Positions 21,146 through 34,060 of a DNA stretch of 64,000 bases are shown here, piece after piece. Under the pieces are notes generated by a model. It did no database searches. It was given only the letters and a program-made list of their open reading frames with translations, and was not told the origin of the DNA. The position numbers and the translations under genes are program-made. Position 1 is the stretch's first letter. Every line of letters begins with the position of its first letter. The stretch comes from Angiostrongylus vasorum. Taxonomy: Eukaryota; Nematoda; Chromadorea; Rhabditida; Metastrongylidae. The DNA is taken from assembly GCA_018806985.1 (NCBI GenBank), contig JADANN010000364.1, forward strand, positions 2,418,001 through 2,482,000, read 5' to 3'.

Positions 21146-22539
21146 ACATTGTTATCATTCTTCTTCCATTAGTGCAGAGATAACTTCCTAACCAATAACA
21201 ATTAAACAACTAAACTAATAAATAACTAGCACAAAAAAATAACGAAAAAAAAACGATGACGAAGTATTTGTCTGTGTTAGGATTAGAATGACAGTTGCAT
21301 CCAAAGAGTTCGTGAGACTCAGTGCTCGTTGCAACATCATCTCGCACTCTGCACTGAAACTCTGAAGTTCATCTTTCTCGCAATTCCTTTTCCTTTTCCG
21401 GAATTCACTAGAGTTTTTACTGTTTGCAAAGACCTTCTCGATGCAAATAAGAAATGAGTACAAGCAAGTGTCTGAAGATTCAATATGCATAGTGCCAACA
21501 AGCCACTAGCTTGAACAGCACGGATGGGATTTGAGCTTTGCACAGCGAATTTGTGAAAAATTGACGAAGTCGTAGCGGCTTCAGTTTTATCAGATTACAA
21601 ATTAAACCAGATCATTTGTCTCTGTCAAACCTTTCGTATTTATGTCGTCATTCGCCGTAATGCAAAGAAAGTGCAGTCGGCATGAAGCTCATCGACGAGC
21701 CAAAGAAAAAGCACTGCTACGGTTGATTTCAACCTTCCATCTCGTAGGATGTCTAGGAAACGAATCACTATAAAGGTTGTGCATAATGAAATCCGTTGGT
21801 CAACCAGCAATAACAATAAAGCTATGATATTGAAGACAACGGTGTCCGCATCAACAGTGGTTGTATTTAAATACATCAGTTATTTATATCACAAAACAGA
21901 AGACACTACGAAAGAGTGGTCATTCGAGATTAAAAAACGCGCCCATTTAGCCACTAACTGAAGTGGTCTTAATAAAAAGGAAGGACAGAATGGAAGAATC
22001 ACAATGAAGATGAAGGTCTTCCTGCAGGACTACTGTTTCTTGCGGTTCATCTTTTCCATCTGCTTTTTCAAAAGGAATGATCACTATCGACGGAAATCTG
22101 AACTACAGGAGGTACGGTTCCTGCGAAGATCGATTTCCATGAGAATAATATAGAGTATTTAGTTCACGTTAATTTCGTCCCTACTCTTTTGTGGAGGTTC
22201 AGATCACGCCTTTTTCAAATAAAAATCCATCTAGAATGGAAAATAGAAAAAATTGTGGGTGAAAGGAAAGCAAGCCGTTTATAATGAGTCCATTGGCTCC
22301 ATTCGCATCGACGTCTTCGTCGTCTTCGTTATCCGATTATGGCTAGCCTCAAAACAAGGATCCGTGGGAAGACCAAGGTCTTTGAACGTGAGCCCGACCA
22401 AGCTCTTCGTGACCAAATACGAGCACTAAATGGTTACAAAACAGGATTAAAGGGTTTCTGAAAAGGATTAGGTGATGTGCATTTGATTAGATCTGCCACA
22501 AGGGATGGTCAGTAGATGGTCGAAGAGGCCTCACAAAAG
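21146..22539. other. No gene recognised
   Basis: Frames below 92 codons only. A short purine/pyrimidine run of 'gtcttcgtc' type lies at 22305-22330. Nothing else identifiable. Confidence 0.4.
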
Positions 22540-23480
22540 AGGAAAAGAAGAATGATGAGTGCAAGACTGGTGCAGTTCTCGACCTGACAACATTTCGGCT
22601 GATCTACTAGAAAATGACGGTCATTATCTACACTCAGCTCTCCAGTGGCACACACATGGCGTATTCGCAAGTGGAACGAATACCCAACCAGTATAGGACT
22701 TCGTGCATCATCCTTTTGCATAAAAAAAGACAACGGCGATGAGTTTTTGCAAAACCACTTCATCACTAGCATGGAATGTGCTCTATGGGTCTTCCAAAAA
22801 GAAAGTCCTCACCCGTAGTTCAATAAACCTAGACCCACGCACGAAGCTGGATTTCGAATACGATTTTGTGCATATACTATAGCTAAACGCTCTTGAGAGT
22901 GATGGAGGTTTGATCATTCAACCTTTGTTGGCAGCGCAAAAGCATTTGGCATTGTAGAGATCAATGCATTCTTTCCATCATAGTTAAATAGGCGTAGAAA
23001 AGTAATACATAAAAAGTTTACTCGGCGCAATATGATAGTCCAAGTCCAATATTGGTTCCACAGAACAGTCAATGTTGCACTTGATCAAGGAATAGAACAG
23101 AAAGACATAATATCGCCAAGGCTATCGGAGGCACCGTACAATGGTGCAAATAATCAATATGCTGGAAAAAAAAAGGGATACGTTACGATGAACGACTCCA
23201 ATCCAAATTTCGTTTGTAGGCGACACTGACATTTTTTTCTAACAATATCGTGAAGCAGAGACAGTGCTGGCGATCTCAATGAAACAAAGAAAAGGAATTA
23301 TTGATGATTTGAGACAAACTTTCTTCACGAAGAACGCCCCATGTGCAAAAAAAAGTAAATCAAGCCGAATTAGACTGCGAAATGAGTAGACGTTTGCATA
23401 CCTGGGACGTTCATCTAATTTGGATAAAGACTTCTGTCAAGACCACAGACAACGAGCATCGCGGATAGACCATCGAAGCA
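22540..23480 (+). mobile_element. RTE-type LINE remnant (reverse transcriptase region)
   Basis: Translated pieces in changing frames: DNISADLLENDGHYLHSAL before the RT; near 23050 FHRTVNVALDQGIEQKDIIS, the equivalent of the 'VRQGDTIS' motif; near 23380 TFAYLGRSSNLDKDF, the equivalent of the 'YLGRSLNMTND' post-RT motif. The FADD catalytic box is not visible. Long dead. Confidence 0.65.
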
Positions 23481-23959
23481 TCGAAATGGCAATGGCAAGG
23501 GCTCTGCGCAATGGAGAAGAAATGTGGGCCGATGCTTCATCTACATGGATATTTGAGCACAATGCATGAGACGCACGACACTTCTGAAGATGTCACGGCA
23601 CACTCGACATCCAGCCCGATCTCGAAGTTCACATGGTCGAAAGGAACCTCGTCTTCAAGACCCAGTGGAATATTTCGTGAAGGCGCAACTTGGATTTGTT
23701 CACAGATGGATTAATCCTTAAGCATCTCAAGCAGCAACATAACACACGCGAGAACAAGGATGCTACCACCTCAGTTTGCTGTGCGACAATGAAGTACATA
23801 GAAGTTCTACAACGTGCAAGACATTTAGAGATGGGTTATTTTAGTAATAAAATAAACCAGCGATCTTCTACACATTGAATAAAGTGGAGTTTGGTGATAA
23901 CTGCGCATAATTTTTCGATAGTTGAAGTACTTGTTTTAAATGGATGTGTGAACGCAGCC
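23481..23959. other. No confident gene
   Basis: Probably the decayed 3' part of the preceding RTE copy. No motif is kept. Confidence 0.3.
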
Positions 23960-24440
23960 TCCCAACGGTTTACCGCCTCATCGTGGCTGGGAGGTGTTCC
24001 TGCGTATCGCGTAGCGATGTACAGCAAGGGCACTCGTTCACCTAGTAGGGTCTCCCAAGCTGAGAAGGAGTCCGGCGTTTCCATCAGAAAGCCTAGCTAA
24101 GAGTAAACCAATGCCGGGATCCACCACCGTCCTGGTAGTAAAGACGCATGGTGGTAAGTCTCCCTCTGATCCACAAGGACTGCGACTGCCTGTGGTGGTA
24201 AAGAACTGGGGGCAGACTTTGGCCAGGCTGACCTCGTGAGTCCAGGGAACCATAATAGCTTAACCAGCAAATCTCCGATAAATGGAGACTATGCTGGGGC
24301 CCGCACTACCATTGAGGACAAGCCATTCAAGTGTCAAGTATCAAGTTTGAACGTAGCAGCAGTGGATAGGAGCATTCGGCGACAGCACCGGTTCCTTTTG
24401 GACGAAATGGCGTTTGATCCATCGCTTTGGTGCTCGAAAT
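23960..24440 (+). mobile_element. RTE-like 5' module, longest copy
   Basis: Starts with 'aacggtttaccgcctcatcg' and 'tggctgggaggtgttcctgc', and continues with SQAEKESGVSIRKPS and the PGNHNSLTSKSP segment. It ends with a part not present in the copy at 9.2 kb (SSLNVAAVDRSIRRQHRFLL, DEMAFDPSLWCSK, stop). No endonuclease domain follows. Confidence 0.7.
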
Positions 24441-25204
24441 AGGAGAGTGTATGAGAAAAAGAAAAGAAGAAGAAACGTTAATTTAGTGACGGGAGCATAG
24501 AATTTCACTGTAATGGCATAAGTAAGTTTCTAGCTTTTCAGCAAAGATGTGCACATTCTAACAGCTTCTTGCCTCCATTTGTGAAGCCCGCAGGCGGAAC
24601 ACATACGCGATGCTTAAAGTTAAAAAGGTGAAATATTTTAAACCACGTATGATCCATGAACGAGTCCTATTCCTTTCAATGGCTCAAAAAAAATGGAGAT
24701 GTGGAAGATATATTAAAGAAGCGCATCCAGAATACACAAAACTCTTGACTTCCCACTTTTTAATTTGTTTAATGAAAGCACTTCCAAGAAGAAATGAGCA
24801 ACAACTCCATGAAAATAGCAGTCCAGCTGCGAAGCGGCTTTGCACAACATCCACTTACTTAATTGGACGCTTGACAGCCACTTTCGTGCAGAATTACATG
24901 TACGCGTTTTAGGCAAGATTTTCACCAGTAGTGTAAAGACATAACTGCACTATGTAGTTTTTCACGCAGTCGACAACTCCTATATATGGAAAGAAGGTTT
25001 ACCGTCTGGCAAGTGGTTCTGTTTCAGAATTTACCGTCAATACAGTTTATAGCACAAAAAAAAGTTTTCCTGGATTTCATGGTACATATGGTGAACTAGT
25101 GACTGACTTGAGCGAACCAGCTGAAATGATCAAAACACTAACGCTCAGTTTGCGAGAGCAAGCGATTCTCATATAAGGCAGAAATAAAGGACAATACTCC
25201 CATC
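24441..25204. other. No gene recognised
   Basis: A 100-codon plus frame at 24610-24912 has no family resemblance and no splice support. Confidence 0.35.
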
Positions 25205-25458
25205 TTTGATCAATCCCTGAGGGATGCGCCATGCATTCGGCTTCACCAAGCACTGTTAGAGCTGATTGGATGCATATCTGGCCTTTGCAATGATTCTCGG
25301 TGACTTAGCGATATATTGAGCCAGTGCTGCTATCGTTTCACACAGGTGTTGTACCAATTTGCCGACCTAGGAGGGATGAAAGGTTTCATAAACCTGGGCA
25401 TGGGATCGAACCCATGTGCATTGCACGGCGCCTTTAACCACTGCGCTATACGCGCCCC
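25205..25458 (-). mobile_element. SINE-A copy
   Basis: Near full-length, head end at 25458 (gcgcgtatagcgcagtgg), B-box-like 'gggttcgatccc'. The tail lacks the terminal 'gagagcttta'. Confidence 0.8.
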
Positions 25459-28040
25459 TATTCTTATATATATAGGCGAATCTTCGTAAAAAACATTGAC
25501 TTTCAGAGTACAAAACGATCGTGAACCACATTATGGAATCTCAGGCTTACAGCCAAGATATTGGTATAGACGTTGTGAACCTTTCACATGAGAATAAGAT
25601 ACGAGGATTAACCTCTGCAAACACCTCTCTTAGTTAACTACAACAATGTTTCTCGATTTCTAAGTGAAAGTTAGTGAATTTAAGCACAGTGCATAGAAGC
25701 TCTGCTCATACGACTTGCGAAAGGTAAAAACAGAAAAAATTCGAACAATGGGCAGTTAATGGAGTGGATAAGAATGCCTACTAAGCAATCTAGGAAACCG
25801 CATTCAGAGATTTTGGATTTCGGATGGACGACGTGTATAGTGAACCAAACACTTTTTGACTTTAAGCGCAATTTCCCAGCAGTCACTCATCTGTTTGGTA
25901 CTAACGATAGTTTATAGAGTTTATACACAGGCGTTCGAGCTTAATAGACATTGATAAAGAACTGTTTAATAATAACTTCCCTCTGTTTAAAGCTTTCTAC
26001 ACATGTTGTTGTTGTAGCAGGAGCTAGATGAAATACGCATAGAAATCAGGCATCTACTAGTGATAGGCCAAAAGATCGAGAATTTCTCAAACAAAAGTCA
26101 TGAAGGGTATTTACACAATATTTGGAGGAAGATGGAGCTCTTTCCACAGGAAAGATGAACAAAAAAATGTGGTAGACGCTGAGGTGTTTGGAAGGATGAA
26201 GCTCTCAAGGTGAAAATTGAAATGAGCGAGACGGTCTATTAGGGATACTGTGATTTGCAATGGTTTGACTAAGACTGCAAAAAAATGAATTTTTACATGT
26301 TTGAAAGGCTATTCCTCTGCTCTTTTCCTTTACTTTCAGAAGCTTCAGCGTTGGACATAGTCATAGTATTTAACGCGTATTTCATTAAGAAGCGCTTAAC
26401 TATTTTAATATGTTGCGTAAATGCTCGACAAATGGGATTTGTTACATAAGCATTAATTACAAAGTGCCAGGAATCCTCACCTCTCTCTTCGCAGAGATTA
26501 TTCTACAATTTCAAGATATTAACTGTTTACCAGATAATGTAAAATATTTAAATGATAGTACGTGTAGCGCCAGAAGAAGGACAGAGCGAGTGAGAACTGT
26601 GGTGAAAGCTTGCTAGGACGACAGCCACATCTAGTATTCTACGTTGTAGAATTGATTAGAGCGTTTGAATATCTCGTTAGTGGACTAGAAATGTTTACTA
26701 CTCCGAATTCAATTGAACTCTGTGTTGACCAAGAAATCAGCGTATTCTTCAATAACAAGAATTCAATGCAACGCTAATCATGTCTCGGTTTGGCATCCGC
26801 TGACTAGCGAGATTATGAAAGAAACGGTTTCACCACAAAGCGACAAAACGAATAGCCACAGAGGGACGAAAACTGGGAGATAAAGTACGTAGAACAAAAT
26901 CCTCTCTGTGTTCTTGGCCATTAACAAGTGCATAAACATGGATGTATAAAGAGATCGTTGAGTTTCATAGAGGGAAGTGTGACTTATGATATAACGACGA
27001 CTTCACTAACTTCTAACAGAGACTGCATCCTTATGAACGGTGATGACTACAACTCCAGAAAAAAGACATTTCGCCATAGGTTTTCGATGTTAGGATTCTC
27101 GCCAAAACTCGCTAATGTATTGTCGTAAAGAAAACAATGACGGAAAATCTAGGCACAACATAATAGCTGAGTGATATGGCACTCAGTAGATAACTAAATC
27201 TTCAACTGACGTAGTTCAACCCCATAGACATGTACGATTGGAAACTGTGAAGACCTATAACACTCCATGGTCACAGCGTAATGGAGAATTTAGCTTCAAA
27301 GGTTTAGCTAGAGGCGCAGCTCATGATAGAATCACCAAACGATATGCTATTGAGAAAAAAGTGACCCACCCTCGTATTATGGCAGTGGATTACCGTCATA
27401 ATAACTGTCATCGTTACTTTTTTTTTGTGCTGTTCTGTTAGTGTTCATTCTTAATAGCTATGATTTCAAAGAAGTCGGATGCGCAGCTGTTTTCTTCTAC
27501 GGCGCCGTGAGCTAGGTGGAAGTAAGCCCGTCCATTGAAGACGAAACACCGACACCGAGTGCTGTACCGACAAACATGTAAGTGGCAAAGAAGAATTGAC
27601 GGGATAAAAAGAGAAGGCTGCTTGTAAGACAGCTCAACGCCGTTAAACGTGCCCTCAACCGATTGCTATAATCTGATATTCACACATTCGTGACGGTGCT
27701 GGTTCTTCCAATAGTTGCCGAGAAATTCACGATAAGCGGATTACTTGAGTGTTTTGCAGAGTGATAAAAAACAGAGCTTGTCCTATAATGCTAAGAATAT
27801 ATGCATATGCATGAGATATGAACAAGAGACAAAGATATACGAGTCCCTAAAATAATATTTCTATTGGAATTTTATTTTTCACTTGAACTTTTAAAAAAAT
27901 TTCGACAAGCTGGCAGCAACATCCAACAGCAAAGGAACAATGTTAATGTGCTCTGGAATGCTTGAGTGTCGTCGTGGAAGAATCGTATTTAGGCATGTAT
28001 GATGCTGGCTAGGATATATGGACTATAAAAAATAAAAAAT
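25459..28040. other. No confident gene; one candidate exon
   Basis: At 26021-26096 (plus) an acceptor gttgtagcag opens the frame ELDEIRIEIRHLLVIGQKIE, then NFSNK, before a weak GT. It could be a coiled-coil exon of the 19.4 kb gene but this is unproven. The rest has no identifiable exon or repeat. Confidence 0.3.
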
Positions 28041-28318
28041 AAAAGGATAAAGCTCTCGGCGTTGATCAATCTCTGAGGGATGCGCCATGCATTCGACTTC
28101 ATTAAGCATCGTGGTAGGTGATTGAATGCATATCTGGCCTTTAGAATAACTCGCGGTGGCCTATCGATGTATCAAGCCAGTGCTACTATCTTCTCACACG
28201 AGTCTGGTAGCAATTTGCCGACCCCGGAGGTATGGAGGGCTTGGTGAGGCACGGGCGTGGGGGTCGATCCCATATGCGTGTCACAGGGGCGCTTCCGACC
28301 ACGGCACCACGCGCGCCG
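28041..28318 (-). mobile_element. SINE-A, full-length copy
   Basis: Complete from head (28318, 'gcgcgcgtggtgccgtggtc') to tail ('cgccgagagctttatccttt' in reverse). The central block has one substitution ('ttgctaccagact'). Confidence 0.85.
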
Positions 28319-28649
28319 TTGGATTATAGTGGTTTTTATTTCAATTAATAAAATGCGCGATGAGCTGTGATATGTTTTCTTGAAAGAAAAAATTATTTTT
28401 GCACTCATGCATGGAAACCAATGCAGTTGGCCACAGGGGTCTAAATGTGTACGGGCTTAAAAACAATAGTGATACTGCTATTGCCTGCTACTTCATTCTC
28501 TATTACGACCAAAGTGAACAGTCTCAAATGATATTGATTACTAATATGCCTATTATTATTAGTAGTACAACTAACTATTACTCCCCACTTTTACTAATGT
28601 TTATTTGCGTCCCAGCCATAAATCTAATAGATGTATAATAGAAACTGTG

Positions 28650-29309
28650 ATAGAATTATCTGCAGAGAACATAGGAAAGGAATTTTTCTGAAGAAATGGA
28701 CGAAAAGAAGGAGAAAAATCTCAGATGTAAGTACTGGGTTTTTCAACGCCTTACATCGATCTCACTTAGGCTCCACTTCCTTTCGTAGAGATTTCTCAGA
28801 CATTTTACGCATTGCCACAGCAATCAATCCAGCTGTGCGTTGTCGAGCTTTAAAATTTAATCAACTCCATCAACGAGACATTTTGGAGAATGAGTTACGA
28901 TGTGTGGATATACTTCATCAGTGGAACATCCAAAACAACTAGAAGTCTCTGAGAGTAAGAAGAAATTCGAAAAGGAGCTCGTGTTGATTGTCGCCTCGTA
29001 TTTATTCACGGAAATGCCTAATTCTGAGAGACGGAGGTGATCGAATAGTATTCAACCAAGCCTGTAATTTTCTTTAATACCCCTTATTTCTCGGCGTTTT
29101 TCTCTAGAAAGTTCTTCTTAGTTGCATTACGATATTTAGAATCGTTGCTGCAAAATGCACAACATCATAGAGGCTTTTGAACAAACAACGCAGCAATTGA
29201 TTCGCTTACAACAGCTCTTTCAACAATTGAAGGCACACAGGGAAAGTTTTCCAAAGCCACTTGGACCACCTACGGAACACAATGATCGTCAATACTGGCG
29301 ACAATAGTG
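28650..29309 (+). CDS. Possible small gene, unidentified
   Basis: A 103-codon frame (28631-28942) ends INPAVRCRALKFNQLHQRDI, LENELRCVDILHQWN, and contains a strong GTAAGT at 28727 after ATGGACGAAAAG. A second frame at 29143-29309 follows a tatttag acceptor. It reads MHNIIEAFEQTTQQLIRLQQ, LFQQLKAHRESFPKPLGPPT, and ends EHNDRQYWRQ. The composition is protein-like and glutamine-rich helices are predicted by eye. I cannot join the pieces with matching phases, and no family is recognised. Confidence 0.3.
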
Positions 29310-29869
29310 ATATCTTTCTAAAATAAGAGAATTTCATCCATAGCAGTCAAAAACGCTGCCTTAGACTGACTGGCGCAGTGCGCAAAAATGCGTCAAGCAC
29401 TGATGTAATACGACCACATAGAGGATAATATAGTGGTCGAAACAAAAGGAAACAACACGTAGATTGTTTTACGACCAGATGAAATCAGAGGAAGCTGTCT
29501 GTTGCTTCGTCAGATGTTCGGAACTCATTTGGCTAAAGTACATGAGTTGTACAGCGTTTGAAATATGAGATTATGAGTCGTCGTTGTGAATAGCTTTGAT
29601 CGACTACGGTAATCTGACAAATCGGAAAGCAACGAATAAAATGCTGCAGTTTTCTGGGAATTTATCTTCAATAAAACACAACGTTTGTAAGGACTTATTA
29701 CATACCTCTTCTCTACCCACATCTGGTAAAAACCTTCCCTATGCGAACGAAATGAAGGTAGAGGACTTTACAAGCAGTTCGCAAAAAATACAGTGTGCAT
29801 TAAGAAGGTTTGTATCTAGTAGCTATGGCTACATATTTTCTTGTAATAATTCATTCAAGAACAAGCGGG
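29310..29869. other. No gene recognised
   Basis: Short frames on both strands; none supported. Confidence 0.4.
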
Positions 29870-30155
29870 TGGCGTAATGGTAGTGAGGGTCATTCAATAC
29901 CACCACTGCATTGCTTTGACCCCGCACCAGAGACAAACCAACCCTCTAATACCTCCCGGCGGCGAATTGGCACCAGACTTGTCTCAGTCCTGGGTGGAGA
30001 CTTTACTTAAATAGAATTCAAAGGCATTTATAGAAAAGGCCAAGAATCTTGCAACTGAACCCACGCACGTAAACGAACACCTTCGTGAACGATGGATGCG
30101 AGGAAACGAAGCGAGCGAATGAAATTCTGGGATCCACATAGCGTATGTGAAAATG
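29870..30155 (+). mobile_element. SINE-B, diverged copy
   Basis: Head 'gcgggtggcgtaatggtagt', central block 'cggcgaattggcaccagact', tail 'cgaacaccttcgtgaacgat' and 'gaggaaacgaagcgag'. An internal deletion removes the middle of the tail. Confidence 0.65.
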
Positions 30156-30391
30156 GGTCATGTGCAAAAAAGAACTCCATTCAAATTACTTTCATGGGGC
30201 AGAAAGCCCAATCAACGAGTTGTCCGTCAAAACAAGCCAATGGCATTTAAATGATGTTCAGAAAGTATTGCCTGCCTTGTTCTTTCAAACAATTACGCAT
30301 TCATGGCCCTTAAGAGCTGACTTTTTCGTCACTGGATTTACAGGGCAGAGTTTCTTCCTTGTGTACATCGAACATACATAAAGCTAGAAGC

Positions 30392-30397
30392 TATATA

Positions 30398-30487
<90 letters not shown>
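30392..30487. repeat. (AT)n microsatellite
   Basis: Nearly pure AT for about 95 bases. It runs directly into the SINE-A copy starting at 30511. Tyr-Ile frames on both strands here are artefacts. Confidence 0.97.
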
Positions 30488-30488
<1 letters not shown>

Positions 30489-30510
30489 GTACGTATGTGG
30501 CACAGCCAAC

Positions 30511-30697
30511 GGCCCATGTGGCGCAGTGTTTGGAGGCGCCACTGCGACACACACGTGGAATCGATCCCCGTGCCCATGACCCGCCAAGCTTTCCATTGCT
30601 CCGGGGTCGGCAAATTGGTACCAAACTTGTCTGGGAGGATAGCAACACTGGCTCGATACATCGACAGGCCACCCCGAATCATTGTAAAGGCCAGTGA
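30511..30697 (+). mobile_element. SINE-A, 3' truncated
   Basis: Head 'catgtggcgcagtg', B-box-like 'ggaatcgatccccg', intact central block 'cggggtcggcaaattggtac', then 'ctggctcgatacatcgacag'. It stops after 'attgtaaaggccag'. Confidence 0.85.
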
Positions 30698-30951
30698 AAG
30701 AAGAGCCAACAAATTGGATACCGAATCAAGTGGTTGGAAAATAGAAGGTTTGTCACCATGAAATCCGTTTTACGCTTGCTCTCGGTAACAAAAATGATTC
30801 GATATCTAACTGCACTGCAAAGTTCGACGAAGAATAGGTTCCGCACGGGAACCAGCGACATTCTACACAAGACAAACTTTAAGCGCTGAAACCCTTATGT
30901 AAGCTAAATCCACAGTGAAAGAAGATTATTATAAATGTTTAGTCATGATAA

Positions 30952-31315
30952 GAGATGGGCAGCGCAGTATTAATAAGGCCGTTCATTACGAGCACAGTGC
31001 TAGTTCAACATCACCGCCTCACTAAGTACCTCACACTTCGGAGTCAGCAAGATGATACCAGACTTGTCTGGGGACAGCATACTTCCTGCACTCCGAATGG
31101 TCACGCTCTATTCCGGTATCTCAGAACTCCACGGAAAATAAGCCAGACCACTATTCATCGACACTATTAAAGTAGACAGAAATCCTCAAGCAGCAGTGGA
31201 ACTTACTCGCAAAATATTCGATGTTGTTTGTGGATGATTGATGGAGAGAACGAACCGAATGAAAGAAGTGCTGGAATTCGCACAGTATGATGCGAAGACG
31301 GGTCATGTAAAGCGA
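30952..31315 (+). mobile_element. SINE-B copy
   Basis: Head with 'tagttcaacatcaccgcc', central block 'caagatgataccagacttgt', tail 'cctcaagcagcagtggaact', ending at 'gcacagtatgatgcgaagac' and 'gggtcatgtaaagcgaaaga'. Confidence 0.75.
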
Positions 31316-33689
31316 AAGAAAAGATAAACTGGTGGTGATCTGCTGGATAGCCTCCACTTCTTGGATTCTGGTAAACCATACAAGCGAAGGTATTGTGAGG
31401 AAGACAAATGCTGTGACAACTACGGCATCTACAACTTATGTTGGCCAATTTTTTAAGCACAGGTTGCAGTACAAAAAAACCCAGAAGTTGGCAGAAATTG
31501 CTAAACATTGTGCTTCAGCTAAAAAACTGCTCCGGGTTGAGATATAAACATATGGAGTTAAATGTTAAATTCTAACATTAATATCTTAACTTTTCAATCT
31601 AACTAGCTTCAAGCTCAATAATCCAAGAAAACGCTGATTACCCTAACATCAATGTGCTGATAACGAAAGAAATCTGAACGATGCTTCTTGAAAAGCGTAT
31701 TCTATCAATTGGTAACAGAGTCGGAGTATGATGGAAAGAAATTCCGTCTATTTTGATAAAATGACTTTAGTTAACATGTCTGCTCAAAAAAACTATGATT
31801 CATACATCGCTACGAAATCCAACGGAGAAGAAATGAAACATAAACGAAGTCAAAAAAACCAACAAGAGTGATTGAACTATGGTTGAAGGACAAAGAGGAG
31901 CCAGACTATACAGTCGAAACTGTATTTGATGAAAATAGCAAGGAACGACAATGCCAAGCTCTAGAAAAAAAATTGTTGATGAGAAAGCAGAATAAACTGA
32001 AGTGTTCAAGTGTCTGACCATAGAAAAACTAGGATGACAGTAGGATTAGAAAACTCGAACCGAAAGTGTGTTTCCTCATTTTTCTGAGCATCATATTTTG
32101 AGAAAGGAGCAAACATGACACGTTATCGGCTCAGAAGACGTTTGCTAGTTCAATTTCGCTCAATTAAGGCGGATGCTCCCTTTTTTCATCTGAAAGTATA
32201 GGGTTGCTAAGTGAACGGCAATCACACTGCTGGATTCAGTCGTTTCCCACATTGCCGTTCCCTTGGCAATGAGGCTGTCATCCCTTTAAAGTGTTCTTCT
32301 GTGAAGAGTTATGCATGCACGTTATGTAAGTTACCTGGTGAAGGTCGTCTACAATGTGAGTAGAGCTCGGCAGTGAAATCTTAAGAGCTGTTTTTCAGAA
32401 ATGAGTTCGGCATTACACATTTGATAGAACACTTCTTACTAAGCAGTTCTCTTTACATTACCTCGAATTGTCAATTTATTAGCCACAAAAGAAATAATTA
32501 CAACTTCTGAAAAGATCAAGGGTGGAAATCTTTTCCACTTGACAGCAAGTTAGATAATCATCAGATTTTAATGAAAGTTGTTTAGAGCTTTTTAAAGATT
32601 TATTTTAGCACGAATTTTATTTGTGGTAGTATAGCAAAAGGGAAATAGTTACGATTATGGTTCACACAATTGCAGGCCTGAGTTCCGCAGTCGGCTAGAA
32701 ACGTTGGGATCGACATAAAGTGCTAGACGCATAAAAAACATAAAAATATATAACATATACATATACAACATATAAAAACAACTACTCATGCAATACAATA
32801 AATAGAATGACTGACGTTAGTCATAACAATGGTCTAATCCACACTATGTCGACCCAGACAGAGATACTTCCAGATGCCGATTAATTTAACGCTATCCTTT
32901 ATAAACTTGAAAATGTTCAGTTCATAAATGCTGAACAGCTATGGGACTAGCAACTTCGTTTAAGCCAGTACTGAAAAAAATGCAAGAACATGAGCATATC
33001 AAAGGAAAAAAAATTGGTACCAGCTATGAATTGTCGTCAATACGTGGTATTACTTCTAGTAGAATAGTTAAGGGGGTTGCAAACGGAATTGCAGCTTATT
33101 GGTTCCTGTGGTGGAAGTTCAATGGAGTTTCCCGGAATGATTAATTATTGGCCTGACAGAGAATTCGACAGCGCTTGATGACGAGCTCAGGCGAACCCCA
33201 ACCGCAGAGTGAAATGAGAGAGCTGAGACACATGCCATGAATCGCTGTTAAGCCCTACGAAAACCACTAAAGATGGTGACGTAGAGCGAGGAGATTCTCA
33301 GTCAAATTCCAACTTAGTCGAAGATCCATCACCACTTTTGCTTGCATAAAATGTAAGCTATAGGTGTACTACATTGTTTCCAGTCATTAGCTAATAACAT
33401 GCAAACACCAGAGCAGCTGCAGTGTCGGGAGTCTAGAAGACACAAGGTGAACACATATTTCTCTCATTTAACATGGCAACACATTTTTAAAAAAAACAGT
33501 CCGAGAAAAAAAAGTCTTCACGTATGGTCATAACGCCGACTATTGGATTGAAAAAATCTATATAGTAACCTACTGACAAGGTAATTGAGCTATACGTCCA
33601 TCCATGTCGGGTAATTCAGATGACGCTCAACGATCTAGGGAAGAGAAATTCTGACAGCTGTTCACCACAAAGGTATAATAGCAATAGCT
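31316..33689. other. No gene recognised
   Basis: Over 2.3 kb without a supported exon or identifiable repeat. Frames stay below about 75 codons. Confidence 0.4.
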
Positions 33690-34060
33690 GAGATTGTGGA
33701 GATTTTTTAGGAGTATCAGCGGCTTTTCGTCTTCGTGACTACGAGAAAGTTTTTGGCAAAAACCAAAACGAAGAGATTACGCCAACAATCGCCGATTAAG
33801 GATTGGATAGTGTATTTAAGTACTTCAACCAACACTTATCGCAACTGCGACAGGAGAGCACGGCTACTGAATTTATGAGAAAATCTGCAACAAAAAAAAG
33901 ATTGAAAGTCGGTAAAATTTCAGTCATGAAAACCACCTCTTGTACGGAGCCATATTGTGTAATTAATATGAAAAGGGGGCATGAGAAAAACTCAACGGTG
34001 GAACAAAAACAATGGCGACATTATTCGGAATAGCTCCCAGAGTAGTTGTCGACCCGTCGA
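33690..34060 (+). mobile_element. RTE-type LINE remnant (RT palm fragment)
   Basis: The frame near 33736 reads DYEKVFGKNQNEEITPTIAD, then LDSVFKYFNQHLSQLRQEST, comparable with the 'VDYEKAFDSVETNA' segment of the RTE reverse transcriptase. No downstream catalytic motif is kept. Confidence 0.55.

Noticed and set aside
30359..30761. Six overlapping frames of 70-112 codons on both strands
   Set aside because: They cross the second AT repeat and the adjoining SINE-A; the same peptides recur wherever SINE-A occurs.
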